Source of the DNA: Celeribacter naphthalenivorans
GTDB taxonomy: Bacteria; Pseudomonadota; Alphaproteobacteria; Rhodobacterales; Rhodobacteraceae
Reading direction: 5' to 3'
NCBI RefSeq assembly: GCF_020524585.1
Contig: NZ_JAIVLK010000005.1
Span: 248,001 to 312,000 of the forward strand
DNA: 64,000 bases
The notes under the pieces were generated by a model. The model was not told the origin of the DNA. It saw only the letters and a program-made list of their open reading frames with translations, and ran no database searches. Within the stretch, counting starts at the first letter, position 1; every line of letters starts with the position of its first letter. Below are positions 8,683 through 19,109 of this stretch, piece after piece. Both the position numbers and the translations under genes were made by a program.

Positions 8683-9237
8683 TTACTGCGTGCAGGTGGA
8701 AACCAGTGCCTCGTAACGCTGCGTGATCCAATCCGGCGCATCGTCCGGCAGGCTCTCGTCGATCTTGTCTTGGGAACGGGCAAAGACCTTGGCCGTGCGG
8801 GAGTTTTCCAAGACCTCGATCGGATCACCGGTCGACACACGGTCCACCACGACCAGAGCGATGGCGACCAGAACGATGCCTCTGAGCACTCCGAACAGGA
8901 ACCCAAGCCCCTGATCGATGCCACCAAGGGCAGAGCGTTGCACGGCGGAAGAAAACAGCGGCGTGAAGACCGATACAACGATCAGCGCCAGCGCGAAAAC
9001 CGCGAAGAAGCCGGTGATCACCGACAATTCGCAAGAGCCGGTGATGTAATCGCCTAAGTACGGCACTTCTTTCACCAGCGGCACGGCTTTGGGCGCAAAC
9101 ATATAGCCCAGAATCGCCGCCACGATCCAACCGGCAATCGCCATGCCTTCGCGGACAAAACCGCGGCTATAGGCGAGAATGGCCGACACGATGATGACCA
9201 GCGCCACGATGCCGTCGATGATAGTAAAGCCTTCCAT
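8683..9237 (-). CDS. cvpA: CvpA family membrane protein
   Basis: An inner-membrane protein of 184 residues with four hydrophobic segments, named for colicin V production in E. coli and linked to envelope homeostasis. The start at 9237 gives MEGFTIIDGIVALVIIVSAI, matching the family N-terminus (D-x-x-x-x-x-x-x-S-x-x-x-G-x-x-R-G). The conserved GFVREGMAIAGWIVA loop-helix follows. A longer open frame adds 43 polar residues and is not likely translated. It lies downstream of radA on the same strand with a 195-base gap, and ends at a strong terminator. Confidence 0.93.
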   Translation of the reverse strand: MEGFTIIDGIVALVIIVSAILAYSRGFVREGMAIAGWIVAAILGYMFAPKAVPLVKEVPYLGDYITGSCELSVITGFFAVFALALIVVSVFTPLFSSAVQRSALGGIDQGLGFLFGVLRGIVLVAIALVVVDRVSTGDPIEVLENSRTAKVFARSQDKIDESLPDDAPDWITQRYEALVSTCTQ

Positions 9238-9432
9238 GGCACGTCCTTCGTCAAAACTCACTCGCCCTCCCGTCAGGAAAGGCTCGCCGGTGAAGAACCA
9301 AGTTTTGAGAATTTGTTCAACCTTTTTCCCACCTTTTTCGCCGGGTTGCGGTAAAAAAGCTGGCATGTGGGGAGGTGGCGCCCGTTTGATCCGCTTCAGA
9401 GTGTGGTTTTACCCGGCGTTTTATCCGGCGCC

Positions 9433-10803
9433 TCACCCGGCACCAAAGACCTCGCCGACAAAGCCCACGAGATCGCTCATCAACCGCATTTCCATGCCGC
9501 TTTTCTCGCCCGCTTTCGATTGCGCAGGTGCGATGGCGGAGGCAAAGCCAAGCTTCTTGGCCTCTTTCAACCGGTTCTCGGTCTGGCCCACCGGGCGGAG
9601 GCTCCCGGACAGCGACAACTCGCCGAAAACGACGCAATCCTTTGGCAAAGCCGCATCCTCACGCGCGGACAAAAGGGCTGCGGCCACGGCAAGATCGGCG
9701 GCGGGCTCCGACACCTTCATGCCGCCCGCCACGTTGAGATAGACATCCAGCCCCGCGAAGGGGATGCCACAGCGCGCTTCCAACACGGCGAGGATCATCG
9801 CCAGGCGCGATCCGTCCCAGCCCACCACCGTGCGCCGCGCCTGCGCGTGGGGTGAGGGGGCGACAAGCGCCTGAAATTCCACCAAAACCGGCCTTGTGCC
9901 CTCGATGCCCGCAAAGACCACCGAGCCGGGCGCCGGTTGATCGCGTTCGGACAGAAACAGCGCCGAAGGATTCGTCACCTCGGACAACCCGTCGCCGGTC
10001 ATCTCGAACACACCGATCTCATGCGCCGGACCGAAACGGTTCTTCACCGCGCGCAAAAGCCGGAACTGATGCCCGCGCTCGCCTTCGAAATACAAAACCG
10101 TGTCGACCATGTGCTCGACCACGCGCGGCCCGGCGAGCTGGCCCTCTTTGGTGACATGGCCCACAAGCACGACGGAGACGCCCCGTGTCTTCGCGAATGT
10201 GGTCAATTCATGCGCCGCCGCGCGCACCTGCGACACCGATCCCGGCGCGCTTTCGACGTTGTCGGCCCACATGGTCTGGATCGAGTCGATGATCACCAGA
10301 TCCGGCTCTTCCTTCTCCAAGGTCGTCAAAATATCGCGCAGATTGGTTTCGGCACCCAGTTGCACATTGGCCTCGGCCAGCCCCAGCCGCTGCGCCCGCA
10401 TCCGCACCTGCGCGCTGGCTTCCTCGCCGGAAATATAGATGACCTTAAGACCTGCGCCCGCAAACCGTGCCGCCGCCTGCAACAAAAGCGTCGATTTGCC
10501 GATCCCCGGATCGCCGCCGACCAAAATGGCCGAGGCAGGCACAAGGCCGCCGCCCAGCACCCGGTCGAATTCCTCAAGACCCGAAGAGGTGCGCGGCGGC
10601 GGGCTTTCCTTGGTCGAAAGCTTCGAGAGCGGAATTTCCTTGCCCCGCATCCCGCCCAGCGTCTTTTTTGCAGGCCCCGCAGCAGAAAGCGGCTGTTCCT
10701 CGACAATCGTGTTCCACTCTCCACAGCCATCACAGCGCCCCGACCATTTGGTCGTCACCGCCCCGCAATTGGAGCACACGAAATTCTTCTGCGCCTTGGC
10801 CAT
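9433..10803 (-). CDS. radA: DNA repair protein RadA
   Basis: A RecA-related ATPase acting in homologous recombination and branch migration. The 456-residue protein starts with a C4 zinc finger (CSNCG ... CDGCG) within the first 30 residues. The RecA-like domain has Walker A GGDPGIGKST and the RadA-specific KNRFG motif (VKNRFGPAHEIGVFEM). A Lon-like C-terminal domain follows. The start at 10803 puts the zinc finger at the normal position, and the frame extending upstream overlaps the intergenic region and pqiA. Members of the minus-strand run alr-mlaE-mlaF-pqiA-radA-cvpA. Confidence 0.98.
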   Translation of the reverse strand: MAKAQKNFVCSNCGAVTTKWSGRCDGCGEWNTIVEEQPLSAAGPAKKTLGGMRGKEIPLSKLSTKESPPPRTSSGLEEFDRVLGGGLVPASAILVGGDPGIGKSTLLLQAAARFAGAGLKVIYISGEEASAQVRMRAQRLGLAEANVQLGAETNLRDILTTLEKEEPDLVIIDSIQTMWADNVESAPGSVSQVRAAAHELTTFAKTRGVSVVLVGHVTKEGQLAGPRVVEHMVDTVLYFEGERGHQFRLLRAVKNRFGPAHEIGVFEMTGDGLSEVTNPSALFLSERDQPAPGSVVFAGIEGTRPVLVEFQALVAPSPHAQARRTVVGWDGSRLAMILAVLEARCGIPFAGLDVYLNVAGGMKVSEPAADLAVAAALLSAREDAALPKDCVVFGELSLSGSLRPVGQTENRLKEAKKLGFASAIAPAQSKAGEKSGMEMRLMSDLVGFVGEVFGAG

Positions 10804-10865
10804 TCTGCTGCCTCTAAGTTGTTCTTGCTTCGTTCTAGTCTGCCGCGCGGGGTCTCCGCAAGCAC

Positions 10866-11300
10866 TCAGATCTTCTTCTTGGCCAAAATACTCAAGCCCA
10901 AGCTCACAAGCACGCAAAACGTAAACAGATAAAGCCCCCAGCCCACCTCAAGCCGTCCAACCCCGATGCCCTTCGCGACCGTGATATAGATCGCGATCAG
11001 GAACACATCGGTCATCGCCAACCGCCCAAGGTGATAGAGCCAAGGTTTCACGCGTTCTGGCAGGCGGCCAGACAGCAGGCCCTCCATCGCCAAAACTTTC
11101 CCAATTGGTGCCAAAATCGCGAAAAATACCACGATAAGGGCCAAAAACTTGTCCTTTTCCCACAATGCCCCGATGCCGGAGAGAACCGAGATTTCCGACA
11201 GGGAAAACAGCGGCAAAAGCCCCGCTTTCATCAACGGTGCAGCCCAGGCGATGGGGAAGAGGATCACGAGCGACAGGTTGAGAAGGCGCAGCTTGCTCAT
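10866..11300 (-). CDS. PqiA-like (paraquat-inducible protein A) membrane protein
   Basis: A 144-residue inner-membrane protein with four hydrophobic segments and the PqiA-domain pattern. It overlaps mlaF by four bases (ATGA), so it belongs to the same lipid-transport operon; PqiA-domain proteins work with MCE transport systems. It is a half-length, single-domain version compared with the two-domain E. coli PqiA and lacks its zinc-ribbon cysteines. The C-terminal codons (ILAKKKI) contain the TGAGTATTT motif also found in two intergenic regions. Confidence 0.85.
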   Translation of the reverse strand: MSKLRLLNLSLVILFPIAWAAPLMKAGLLPLFSLSEISVLSGIGALWEKDKFLALIVVFFAILAPIGKVLAMEGLLSGRLPERVKPWLYHLGRLAMTDVFLIAIYITVAKGIGVGRLEVGWGLYLFTFCVLVSLGLSILAKKKI

Positions 11301-12046
11301 CGCAGCGTTTCAATCGGCCCCTCTGCGGAGCCGGTGATGAACTGTTTGAGATAGGGATCGTCCGCGCTGTCCATCTCGGCGACGGGCCCGAACCAGCGGA
11401 TTTTGCCCCGGTGCAGCATCGCGACCTTGTCGGCAATCGCGCGCACGGAGGTCATGTCATGGGTGATCGTCACGGCGGTTGCGCCCATTTCGACGACGAT
11501 CTCGCGGATCAATTCGTTGATCACACCCGCCATGATCGGGTCGAGGCCCGTTGTCGGTTCGTCAAAGAAGATGATCTCAGGATCGGCGGCGATGGCACGC
11601 GCCAGCCCCACACGTTTCTGCATCCCGCCCGACAGTTCGGCGGGGAAAAGATCGGCCACATCTGGGCCAAGCCCCACGCGGCGTAGCTTTTCGATGGCGA
11701 TCTCGCGGGCCTCAGATTTCGGACGCTTGAGCGAGCCGCGTAAGAGGCGAAAGGCGACGTTCTGCCAGACCGGAAGACTGTCGAACAACGCAGCCCCTTG
11801 GAACAACATGCCGAACCGGGCCAAAAAAGCATCGCGGTCGCCGGTGGCGGTGATGTCTTCGCCGCCCACTTTGATCGTGCCTTGATCCGGCGAGATCAGC
11901 CCGAGGATACATTTCAGCGTCACCGATTTTCCGGTGCCCGAGCCGCCGATGATGACACAGCTTTCGCCACGCGCGACATTCAGGTCAACACCGCGCAAAA
12001 TCTCTTTGGAGCCAAAGGCTTTATGGACATTCTCTAAGCTGATCAT
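11297..12046 (-). CDS. mlaF: MlaF-type ABC transporter ATP-binding protein
   Basis: The cytoplasmic ATPase of an MCE/Mla-type phospholipid transporter that moves lipids between the membranes. In 249 residues it shows Walker A GGSGTGKSV, the signature LSGGMQKRVGLARA and Walker B IIFFDEPTTGLD, the GGMQKRV form being characteristic of MlaF. The start at 12046 overlaps mlaE by four bases; a longer upstream frame adds 43 unrelated residues. No MCE-domain (mlaD) gene is next to it, so the substrate-binding component must be encoded elsewhere. Confidence 0.93.
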   Translation of the reverse strand: MISLENVHKAFGSKEILRGVDLNVARGESCVIIGGSGTGKSVTLKCILGLISPDQGTIKVGGEDITATGDRDAFLARFGMLFQGAALFDSLPVWQNVAFRLLRGSLKRPKSEAREIAIEKLRRVGLGPDVADLFPAELSGGMQKRVGLARAIAADPEIIFFDEPTTGLDPIMAGVINELIREIVVEMGATAVTITHDMTSVRAIADKVAMLHRGKIRWFGPVAEMDSADDPYLKQFITGSAEGPIETLR

Positions 12047-12831
12047 GTGCTGAAAAACGCCTGCGTCAAAAGGAAGTTGGCCGCGAGGATCAGGACGGCT
12101 GCGGCCACCACGGAGGATTTCGTCGCCCGCCCCACGCCTTGTGCGCCTCGGCCCGAGTTCATGCCGAAATAGCACCCCATCAGGGTCGCGATCACGCCAA
12201 AGGCTGCGCCCTTGACGAGCGAGGAGATGATGTCGGAGGCCTCAAGAAAATCTATGGTGTTCTTGAGGTAGGTCGCCGGATTGAACCCCAGCGATTGCGT
12301 CGAGACGAACCAGCCGCCGAAGACGCCGATGGTGTCGCCCACGGCCACGAGCAAAGGCACGGTGACCAGACCGGCAAAGACGCGCGGCGCGGTGAGATAT
12401 TTCATCGGATCGGTCGAGAGCGTGACCAATGCGTCGATCTGTTCGGTGACCTTCATCGTGGCGATCTCGGCGGCAATCGACGAGGTCACGCGCGCAGCCA
12501 TCATCAGGCCGACCATGACGGGACCAAGCTCGCGGACAACACCCAAGGCGACGATCTGCGGCACGACCTGTTCGGCGGAGAAGCGCGAACCACCTGCATA
12601 GATTTGCAACGCCAGAGCCCCGCCGGTGAAAATCGCGGTCAGCCCCACGACGGGCAGCGACAGATAGCCCACAGTCATCAAAGCATGCAGGAATTCGCGG
12701 CCGTAGAACGGCGGCGTGATGATGTGGCGAAAGGCCGAAAGCGCAAACATGGCCACCCGCCCGACGCTGGCCAATGCGGCCAGCACCATAGCCCCGAGCG
12801 CGGCCAGAGGGCGGGTCACAAGCGCGGTCAT
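12043..12831 (-). CDS. mlaE: MlaE-type ABC transporter permease
   Basis: The membrane subunit of the MCE/Mla lipid transporter, 262 residues, with five to six hydrophobic segments. The motifs [25 protein letters not shown] and the [10 protein letters not shown] stretch are the well-known MlaE signature. It overlaps alr upstream (4 bases) and mlaF downstream (4 bases), giving a tight alr-mlaE-mlaF-pqiA chain. Confidence 0.95.
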   Translation of the reverse strand: MTALVTRPLAALGAMVLAALASVGRVAMFALSAFRHIITPPFYGREFLHALMTVGYLSLPVVGLTAIFTGGALALQIYAGGSRFSAEQVVPQIVALGVVRELGPVMVGLMMAARVTSSIAAEIATMKVTEQIDALVTLSTDPMKYLTAPRVFAGLVTVPLLVAVGDTIGVFGGWFVSTQSLGFNPATYLKNTIDFLEASDIISSLVKGAAFGVIATLMGCYFGMNSGRGAQGVGRATKSSVVAAAVLILAANFLLTQAFFST

Positions 12832-13868
12832 CCGATGTAGCGGCGCTGATACCGCGCGCCCAGAGAGGTCAGGATTTCATAGCCGATGGTCTGTCCGATG
12901 GTGGCCAGATCGTCCGGCGTCTGATGCGCGCACAACAGATCGAGCGCGCGCGGTACATGATCGAGATGGGTGATGTCCACGGTGATCAGGTCCATCGACA
13001 CACGGCCCACGAGCGGGCAGGGGATCGATCCGTCAAACAGAACCGCCTTGTTGGAAATCAACCGGGTGATGCCGTCGGCATAGCCCGCCGAGACGGTGGC
13101 GATGCGCGAGGGCACGTCTGCGGTCCAGCTGTTCGAATAGCCGACCGTTTCACCGGGCATGACGTCACGGGTCTGGATCACCGGGCATTCAAGTTTCACG
13201 ACCGGTTTGCCGTCCTCATAGGGAAAGCCGCCATAAAGCCCGATGCCGGGGCGCACGAGGTCGAAATGATAGTCAGGCCCCAACAACAACCCGCCGGTCG
13301 CGGAGAGCGCACGGGGCACCTTGACCCCGTCGGTCATCTCGCGAAATGCCGCCAATTGCTGGGCATTCATCGGATGATCTGGTTCGTCGGAGCAGGCCAG
13401 ATGGCTCATGATCAGATCGGGATTTGCCTTGAGGACCAATGCTTTGACCGCATCCCATTCGGCGGATTCAAGACCAAGCCGGTTCATGCCTGTGTCGAGC
13501 TGAATGCCGAAAGGCGCGCCGGGCAGGGCCTCGAAATGGCGGGTGATCTGGTCGAGCGAGTTGAGCATCGGCACCAGACTCATGTCGCCGATCATGTCGG
13601 TGTCGCCCGCCATATGGCCGGAGAAAACGCCGATCCACGGCGTTGGTCCTACGGCCTGACGCAGAGTCACGCCTTCTTCAGCGGCGGCCACGAAAAACTT
13701 TTTCACGCCGGCTTTCATCAAGGCCCGCGCGGCCTTCGCGACACCCAATCCATAGGCGTCGGCCTTCACGACGGCGGCGGTTTCCACCGCGTCGGAGGAG
13801 AGCTTGTCGAGGGCGCGCCAATTGTCGGCCAGAGCCCCGAGATCGATTTGTAGAACTGAAGTACCCAT
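12828..13868 (-). CDS. alr: Alanine racemase
   Basis: A PLP enzyme that supplies D-alanine for peptidoglycan. The protein is 346 residues long. The PLP lysine is Lys35 in [11 protein letters not shown], the standard spacing when the ATG at 13868 is used. The C-terminal catalytic tyrosine lies in [10 protein letters not shown], and the substrate-side motif [11 protein letters not shown] follows. The open frame continues upstream into the dnaB end but without similarity. The stop overlaps mlaE by four bases, linking cell-wall precursor and lipid-transport genes in one transcript. Confidence 0.97.
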   Translation of the reverse strand: MGTSVLQIDLGALADNWRALDKLSSDAVETAAVVKADAYGLGVAKAARALMKAGVKKFFVAAAEEGVTLRQAVGPTPWIGVFSGHMAGDTDMIGDMSLVPMLNSLDQITRHFEALPGAPFGIQLDTGMNRLGLESAEWDAVKALVLKANPDLIMSHLACSDEPDHPMNAQQLAAFREMTDGVKVPRALSATGGLLLGPDYHFDLVRPGIGLYGGFPYEDGKPVVKLECPVIQTRDVMPGETVGYSNSWTADVPSRIATVSAGYADGITRLISNKAVLFDGSIPCPLVGRVSMDLITVDITHLDHVPRALDLLCAHQTPDDLATIGQTIGYEILTSLGARYQRRYIG

Positions 13869-13942
13869 GTCGATGTATTTGACGGCGTGCGCCGAGAGTC
13901 GCAAGGCGAAAGGACGCGAGCCTAACCTTTTACACGTTGAAT

Positions 13943-15499
13943 TTATTCGTAATCGTAGTTGTTGTAGCGGTCGGCGGCGAGGTTGCCAAAGCGGGTGAAC
14001 TCCGCCTCGAAACTCAATTCGACCGTGCCGATCGGACCGTGACGCTGCTTGCCGAGGATGACCTCGGCCTTGGCGTGCAGGCGCTCCATATCGGCCATCC
14101 ACTTTTCCATCGCCTCGAGGTTGTCGTCATCGGGCTTTTCGCGCTCTTTATAATATTCGCCACGGTAGACGAACATCACCACGTCGGCGTCCTGCTCGAT
14201 GGAGCCGGATTCGCGCAAATCCGACAGCTGCGGGCGTTTGTCGTCGCGGGATTCCACCGTCCGCGAGAGCTGTGACAGCGCGATCACCGGGATGTTCAAC
14301 TCTTTCGCGATGGCCTTGAGGCCCATGGAAATCTCGCCGATCTCCTGCACCCGGTTGCCCTCGGTCCGCGAGGTGCCGCGCACAAGTTGCAGATAGTCGA
14401 CGATCAACAGATCAAGCCCATGGGTTCGCTGCAAACGGCGGGCGCGGGCCGCGAGCTGCGAGATCGGGATCGAAGGCGTGTCATCAATATAAAGCGGGCA
14501 GCTTTCCAGCGTCTTGGCGGCATCGACGAAGCGGCGGAATTCCTCCTCGGTCATGTCACCTTGGCGGATCTTGTGCGAGGAAATCTCGGAGGCCTCGGCG
14601 AGAATACGCGCCGCCAACTGTTCGGCGCTCATCTCGAGCGAGTAGAAGCCCACAACGCCGCCCTCGACGGCGCCTTGGCGACCGTCGGGCAGTTGCCCCT
14701 TTTTGTAGGACTTGGCGATGTTGAAGGCGATGTTGGTCGCCAGCGAGGTTTTCCCCATCGAGGGACGCCCCGCAAGAATGATCAAGTCGGAAGGGTGAAG
14801 GCCCCCCATTTTCTTATCGAGATCAACGAGTTTCGTCGCGACCCCGGCCATGCCGCCGCCGCGCTCATAGGCGGCGTTGGCGTTCAAAACGGCCTGGGTG
14901 ACAGCGGAGAGGAAGGAGGTAAATCCGGTCTCGCCCTTGCCCTGTTCGGCGAGGCCGTAGAGCTTTTGTTCGGCGGCGACGATCTGTTCACTCGGGTCGC
15001 GTGTGTCAGAACCTGAAGAGGCCGCGCCCGCGATTTCATTGCCGAGCTCAATGAGCTGACGGCGCAGGAACAGATCGTAGATCAGCTGGGCATAGTCGCG
15101 CACCGCATAGGTCGAGATAGCCGAAGCGGCGAGACGTGCGAGATAGGCTGTGCCGCCCAGCTCCTGAAGGCCGACGTGGTCCTCCATATAGGCCTTGAGC
15201 GTCACCGGCGAGGCGAGCATGTTTTTCGAAATGCGCTCGGAGGCTTTATCGAAAATATCTTTGTGGACCGGGTCGTAGAAATGATCCGGCGCGATGATCG
15301 ACACGATCTTGTCGAAAACATCGTTGTTGGTCAGAAGCGCACCCAGAAGCTGTTGTTCCGCCTCGATATTATGTGGTGCGGCACCCGCGTAAGAGGTGAT
15401 CAAAGAGGCGCCATTGCCGCCAGTCTCCGTGCCCGATGCGGCCTCGGCATCGGCGGATTTCTCACCGCGATGGCTGTCGAGTTTGGCGATTTCACTCAT
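13943..15499 (-). CDS. dnaB: Replicative DNA helicase DnaB
   Basis: The hexameric 5'-3' helicase of the replication fork, 518 residues. An N-terminal primase-interacting domain ([13 protein letters not shown] ...) is followed by the RecA-type motor with Walker [12 protein letters not shown], Walker [10 protein letters not shown] and the downstream ALSQLSR and [11 protein letters not shown] motifs. An unusually long polar leader of about 40 residues precedes the helicase domain. The start at 15499 is favoured over an upstream extension of 46 residues that lacks similarity. No intein is present. Confidence 0.98.
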   Translation of the reverse strand: MSEIAKLDSHRGEKSADAEAASGTETGGNGASLITSYAGAAPHNIEAEQQLLGALLTNNDVFDKIVSIIAPDHFYDPVHKDIFDKASERISKNMLASPVTLKAYMEDHVGLQELGGTAYLARLAASAISTYAVRDYAQLIYDLFLRRQLIELGNEIAGAASSGSDTRDPSEQIVAAEQKLYGLAEQGKGETGFTSFLSAVTQAVLNANAAYERGGGMAGVATKLVDLDKKMGGLHPSDLIILAGRPSMGKTSLATNIAFNIAKSYKKGQLPDGRQGAVEGGVVGFYSLEMSAEQLAARILAEASEISSHKIRQGDMTEEEFRRFVDAAKTLESCPLYIDDTPSIPISQLAARARRLQRTHGLDLLIVDYLQLVRGTSRTEGNRVQEIGEISMGLKAIAKELNIPVIALSQLSRTVESRDDKRPQLSDLRESGSIEQDADVVMFVYRGEYYKEREKPDDDNLEAMEKWMADMERLHAKAEVILGKQRHGPIGTVELSFEAEFTRFGNLAADRYNNYDYE

Positions 15500-15595
15500 T
15501 TTGTTCTGCCCTCTTTTATGACCCGCGAGTCGCGTGTTGCTCTCGGATTTGAGTGTCTTAGACCACTCGGGCGGGGCATCGCAAAGTGTATATTT

Positions 15596-15604
15596 TGTGG
15601 ATAA
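15596..15604 (-). promoter_or_regulatory. Consensus DnaA box upstream of dnaB
   Basis: TGTGGATAA on the plus strand is an exact match to the DnaA-binding consensus TTATCCACA on the minus strand. It sits about 95 bases upstream of the dnaB start, between the pyrE terminator and dnaB. A single nine-base match can arise by chance, but the position in front of a replication gene is suggestive of DnaA control. Confidence 0.4.
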
Positions 15605-15635
15605 CTCCGCGGGTCGGGCTAAGCCTGCGGGATGC

Positions 15636-15666
15636 AAAGAAAAACGCCGCCCTCTCGAGCGGCGTT
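15636..15666 (-). terminator. Rho-independent terminator of pyrE
   Basis: On the minus strand AACGCCGC, an eight-base loop and GCGGCGTT are followed by TTTCTTT. It starts about 35 bases after the pyrE stop and separates pyrE from dnaB. Confidence 0.8.
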
Positions 15667-15701
15667 CAAATTTTGGGCATGAGGTCTAGGGCTCTTCGAG
15701 C

Positions 15702-16382
15702 TCAGTCTTTCTTGTGCTTTTCCTGCCAGGCGCGCGGTGCGCCGAGGAAATGTTCGACCTCGGCCAGCGTGCCGGCGTCGAAGATTTTCTGTTTCTTCGC
15801 CTCGGCCAGAACGTCCCACCAGGTGCACAGGCTGATGAGGTTCACCCCATGATCGCCCAGTGTCTTTTCCGTCTCCGGGAAGATGCCGTAGTAGAAAATC
15901 ACAGCGGTCCAGCCACAGCTCGCGCCGGTTTCACGGATCGCATCGACGAAGGACAGTTTCGAGCCGCCGTCGGTGGTCAGATCCTCGACCAAAAGCACGC
16001 GCTCGCCCTCAGACATTGCGCCTTCGATCCGGGCGTTGCGGCCGTAGCCTTTCGGTTTTTTGCGCACGTAAGACATCGGCAGGCCAAGACGTTCGGCCAC
16101 CATGGCGGCGAACGGAATGCCAGCGGTTTCGCCCCCGGCGATGTTGTCAAAGGCCTCGAAACCGGCCTGACGCATGATCTGCACCGCCATGAAATCCATC
16201 AGCGTCGAGCGGATGCGCGGGTAGGAGATCAGTTTGCGGCAGTCGATATAGGTGGGCGAGGGCAGGCCGGAGGCGAGGATATAGGGGTCCTCGGGGCGGA
16301 AATTCACCGCGCCGATTTCCAACAGCATGCGCGCCGTCAGCCGGGCGATTTCGGTCTCATCGGGGAAGGACGAAGGGATCAT
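15702..16382 (-). CDS. pyrE: Orotate phosphoribosyltransferase
   Basis: Transfers phosphoribose from PRPP to orotate in pyrimidine synthesis. The protein has 226 residues. The PRPP-binding loop [15 protein letters not shown] lies near residue 130, and the N-terminal [18 protein letters not shown] segment is family-typical. It lies 13 bases after pyrC and forms a pyrCE operon with its own terminator. Confidence 0.97.
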   Translation of the reverse strand: MIPSSFPDETEIARLTARMLLEIGAVNFRPEDPYILASGLPSPTYIDCRKLISYPRIRSTLMDFMAVQIMRQAGFEAFDNIAGGETAGIPFAAMVAERLGLPMSYVRKKPKGYGRNARIEGAMSEGERVLLVEDLTTDGGSKLSFVDAIRETGASCGWTAVIFYYGIFPETEKTLGDHGVNLISLCTWWDVLAEAKKQKIFDAGTLAEVEHFLGAPRAWQEKHKKD

Positions 16383-16395
16383 GGTCAGTCTCTCT

Positions 16396-17436
16396 TTAGG
16401 CCTCTACGCTCCAGTGGAGCGGCATTTGCGGGTCGAACACCGTCACCGGCCCGTTGGGGGTGTCGATTTTCGTGGGATATTGCACCGGCGTGCCTTTGCG
16501 CAGGGTGATCGTCGCCTCATTGAGCGGCAGCCCGTAGAAATTCGGCCCGTTCATCGAGGTGAAGGCCTCAAGCTTGTCCAGCGCGCCCTCGGCCTCAAAC
16601 ACTTCGGCGAGGATCGACATGGTGTTGGTCGCGGTGAAACAACCGGCACAGCCGCAGGCGCTCTCTTTGTCGCCATCGAGATGCGGCGCGCTGTCGGTGC
16701 CCAGGAAATAGCTCGGATCACCCGAGGTCGCGGCCTCGACCAGCGCCAGACGATGGGTCTCGCGTTTCGCCACCGGCAGGCAGTAGTAATGCGGCTTGAT
16801 CCCGCCCACGAGGATGTGGTTGCGGTTGATCACCAGATGGTGCGTCGTGATCGTCGCGCCAAGGTTTGCGCCGCCTTCGCGGGCATAGTCCGCGCCCTCT
16901 TTCGTGGTGATATGCTCCATCACCACCTTGAGGCCGGGGGTCGAGGTGCGGATCGGGTCCAGCACCGTGTCGATGAAGACTTTCTCGCGGTCGAAAATAT
17001 CCACGTCGCCATGCACCACCTCGCCGTGAACGCAAAGCGGCAGGCCGATCTCCGCCATTTTTTCCAACACAGGCCGCACCTTATCGAAATGCGTGACGCC
17101 AGAGGCGGAGTTGGTCGTGGCGCCTGCCGGATAAAGCTTCACCGCTTTCACCAGACCCGAGGCATGCGCCAAAGCCACGTCGTCGGGGTCGGTTTGTTCG
17201 GTGAGATAGAGCGTCATCAGCGGGTCGAACTGGCCCTTGCGCGGGTTCGCCTTGAGGATGCGTTCGCGGTAGGCGCTTGCATCATCCATGGTGACCACCG
17301 GCGGCACGAGGTTCGGCATCACGATGGCGCGGGCGAAATGGCGCGTGGTTTCGGGCAGGACGGCCTCCAGCATCGCGCCATCGCGCAGATGCAGGTGCCA
17401 GTCGTCGGGGCGGCGGATGGTGAGAGTCTCGGTCAT
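16396..17436 (-). CDS. pyrC: Dihydroorotase
   Basis: Zinc enzyme that interconverts carbamoyl-aspartate and dihydroorotate. The 346-residue length and the N-terminal metal site DWHLHLRDG (His14, His16) identify the E. coli-like class II form. The carboxylated-lysine segment is [13 protein letters not shown] near residue 100, followed by HGEV, the EHITT histidine motif and the catalytic GTDSAPH. Operon partner of pyrE. Confidence 0.97.
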   Translation of the reverse strand: MTETLTIRRPDDWHLHLRDGAMLEAVLPETTRHFARAIVMPNLVPPVVTMDDASAYRERILKANPRKGQFDPLMTLYLTEQTDPDDVALAHASGLVKAVKLYPAGATTNSASGVTHFDKVRPVLEKMAEIGLPLCVHGEVVHGDVDIFDREKVFIDTVLDPIRTSTPGLKVVMEHITTKEGADYAREGGANLGATITTHHLVINRNHILVGGIKPHYYCLPVAKRETHRLALVEAATSGDPSYFLGTDSAPHLDGDKESACGCAGCFTATNTMSILAEVFEAEGALDKLEAFTSMNGPNFYGLPLNEATITLRKGTPVQYPTKIDTPNGPVTVFDPQMPLHWSVEA

Positions 17437-17610
17437 GCGCTTGGATTACCTCTTTCCGAAGAAAAGCGCCAGAGAGAGCGATGGTCTGGCATGCGCTTAT
17501 TTTTTGAGCGTTTGGTTGGTTTTTGGGAGCTTTCATTTGTGAAGCGCCGGTTGTGGGATTGAAGCTGGTCGCCGGGTGCCGCTAGTCTCGGCACGACTTG
17601 GAGGACCCGA

Positions 17611-18477
17611 ATGCTGGACACGCGGCGCACAGATGAGACTTTGCAGGCGGCGGCGACGCCCGTCGCGACGCAGGTCGAGCACCCTGTGATGCAGCGGGTT
17701 CGGGGCCGTGCCCATGTGGTGATGGGGCCGAAAGGTCTGCGCGATCTGCACCAATCCGGCTCCGCGAAAGCGATGATGCCAAAGGTGCATTCCGCTGTGC
17801 CCGAAGTGGTTTTTCTCAATACATCCGGGGGGTTGACCGCTGGAGACCGGTTGGACTACCGGCTTGAGGTTCAATGTGGCGGGCGCCTCATCGGCACCAC
17901 GCAAACCGCCGAACGGGCTTATGCTTCGGTTGAGGGCGGCGCCGATGCGGAGGTGTCCGTGTCCTTGATTGCGGGGGCAGGGGCGTCTTTGGAGTGGTTG
18001 CCGCAGGAAACCATTCTGTTCGAAAAATCCCGCCTGTCGCGCCGGACATCTGCCGAGATCGCGGGCGACGCGCGGTTTCTTTTTGTCGAGAGCCTCGTGT
18101 TGGGCCGCGCTGCCATGGGCGAGGTGATTGAGACGCTGCATCTGACGGATCGTCGCGACATTCGTCGCGCCGGGCGGCTGGAATTTCTTGAGCCCTTGGA
18201 AATCGACGCGGGGCTTTTGGCGACCCGCGACCATGCCGCCACGCTTGGCGGCGCGCGCGCCATTGCCACCATCGGGCTCTTTGCCCAAGGTGCGGAGGCG
18301 CAGGCCGAGCTGATCAAACAGATCACCCAAGACGGCGTCACGGCAGGGGTCTCCGGCTGGAACGGCAAGCTGGTGATCCGGGCGATGGCCGGGGATGGCT
18401 ATCCATTGCGCCGCTATGTGGCGCAGGTTTTGAAGACGATCAGACAGGCGGATGTGCCGCGAGTCTGGCAAATGTGA
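17611..18477 (+). CDS. ureD: Urease accessory protein UreD
   Basis: UreD (UreH) binds apo-urease and with UreF and UreG guides nickel insertion. The 288-residue protein has the family signature VVFLNTSGGLTAGDRLDYRLEVQCGGRLIGTTQTAERAY split over residues 68-108, and WLPQETILFEKSRL further on. A GGAGGA box precedes the ATG. It is the first gene of a ureDAB-lprI-ureC run, divergent from pyrC. Confidence 0.96.
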   Translation: MLDTRRTDETLQAAATPVATQVEHPVMQRVRGRAHVVMGPKGLRDLHQSGSAKAMMPKVHSAVPEVVFLNTSGGLTAGDRLDYRLEVQCGGRLIGTTQTAERAYASVEGGADAEVSVSLIAGAGASLEWLPQETILFEKSRLSRRTSAEIAGDARFLFVESLVLGRAAMGEVIETLHLTDRRDIRRAGRLEFLEPLEIDAGLLATRDHAATLGGARAIATIGLFAQGAEAQAELIKQITQDGVTAGVSGWNGKLVIRAMAGDGYPLRRYVAQVLKTIRQADVPRVWQM

Positions 18478-18490
18478 ATGAGGGACGACG

Positions 18491-18793
18491 ATGAACCTGA
18501 CGCCCAGGGAAAAAGACAAGCTTTTGGTCTCGCTCGCCGCCATGGTGGCGCGGGGCCGGTTGGAGCGGGGTGTGAAACTGAACCACCCGGAGGCGATCGC
18601 GCTGATCACCGATTTCGTGGTCGAGGGCGCGCGTGACGGCAAAATGGTGTCCGAATTGATGCAAACGGCGGCGCATGTGGTGACGAAAGACATGTGCATG
18701 GAGGGGATCGCGGAGATGATCCACGAGGTGCAGGTCGAGGCGACGTTCCCCGATGGCACCAAGCTTGTCACCGTTCACCATCCCATTCGCTAA
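18491..18793 (+). CDS. ureA: Urease subunit gamma
   Basis: The 100-residue small subunit of urease. The N-terminus [20 protein letters not shown] and the segment [20 protein letters not shown] are characteristic. It lies 13 bases after ureD and 10 bases before ureB. Separate ureA and ureB genes are the usual bacterial arrangement. Confidence 0.98.
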   Translation: MNLTPREKDKLLVSLAAMVARGRLERGVKLNHPEAIALITDFVVEGARDGKMVSELMQTAAHVVTKDMCMEGIAEMIHEVQVEATFPDGTKLVTVHHPIR

Positions 18794-18803
18794 GGAGCAG
18801 GTC

Positions 18804-19109
18804 ATGATACCCGGAGAATATTTCATCCAAGATGGTGAGATCGAGCTGAATGCAGGCGCCGAAGTGACGACGCTGACCGTGTCCAATACCGGCGATCGTC
18901 CGGTGCAGGTCGGCTCGCATTATCATTTCTACGAAACGAACGTGGGGCTCGCATTCGACCGTGAGGCGGCAAAGGGCAAACGTCTCGATATCGCCGCGGG
19001 GACTGCGGTGCGGTTCGAGCCGGGTCAGACGCGGGAGGTCGACCTCGTGCCTTTGTCGGGCGCGCGTGAGGTTTACGGCTTCAACCAGAAAGTGATGGGT
19101 CAGCTGTGA
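18804..19109 (+). CDS. ureB: Urease subunit beta
   Basis: The 101-residue beta subunit of urease, starting with [18 protein letters not shown] and containing the signature [11 protein letters not shown] and [14 protein letters not shown]. The start at 18804 is preceded by AGGAG; an upstream in-frame ATG overlaps ureA and is unlikely. The stop overlaps the start of the next small gene by one base. Confidence 0.98.
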   Translation: MIPGEYFIQDGEIELNAGAEVTTLTVSNTGDRPVQVGSHYHFYETNVGLAFDREAAKGKRLDIAAGTAVRFEPGQTREVDLVPLSGAREVYGFNQKVMGQL

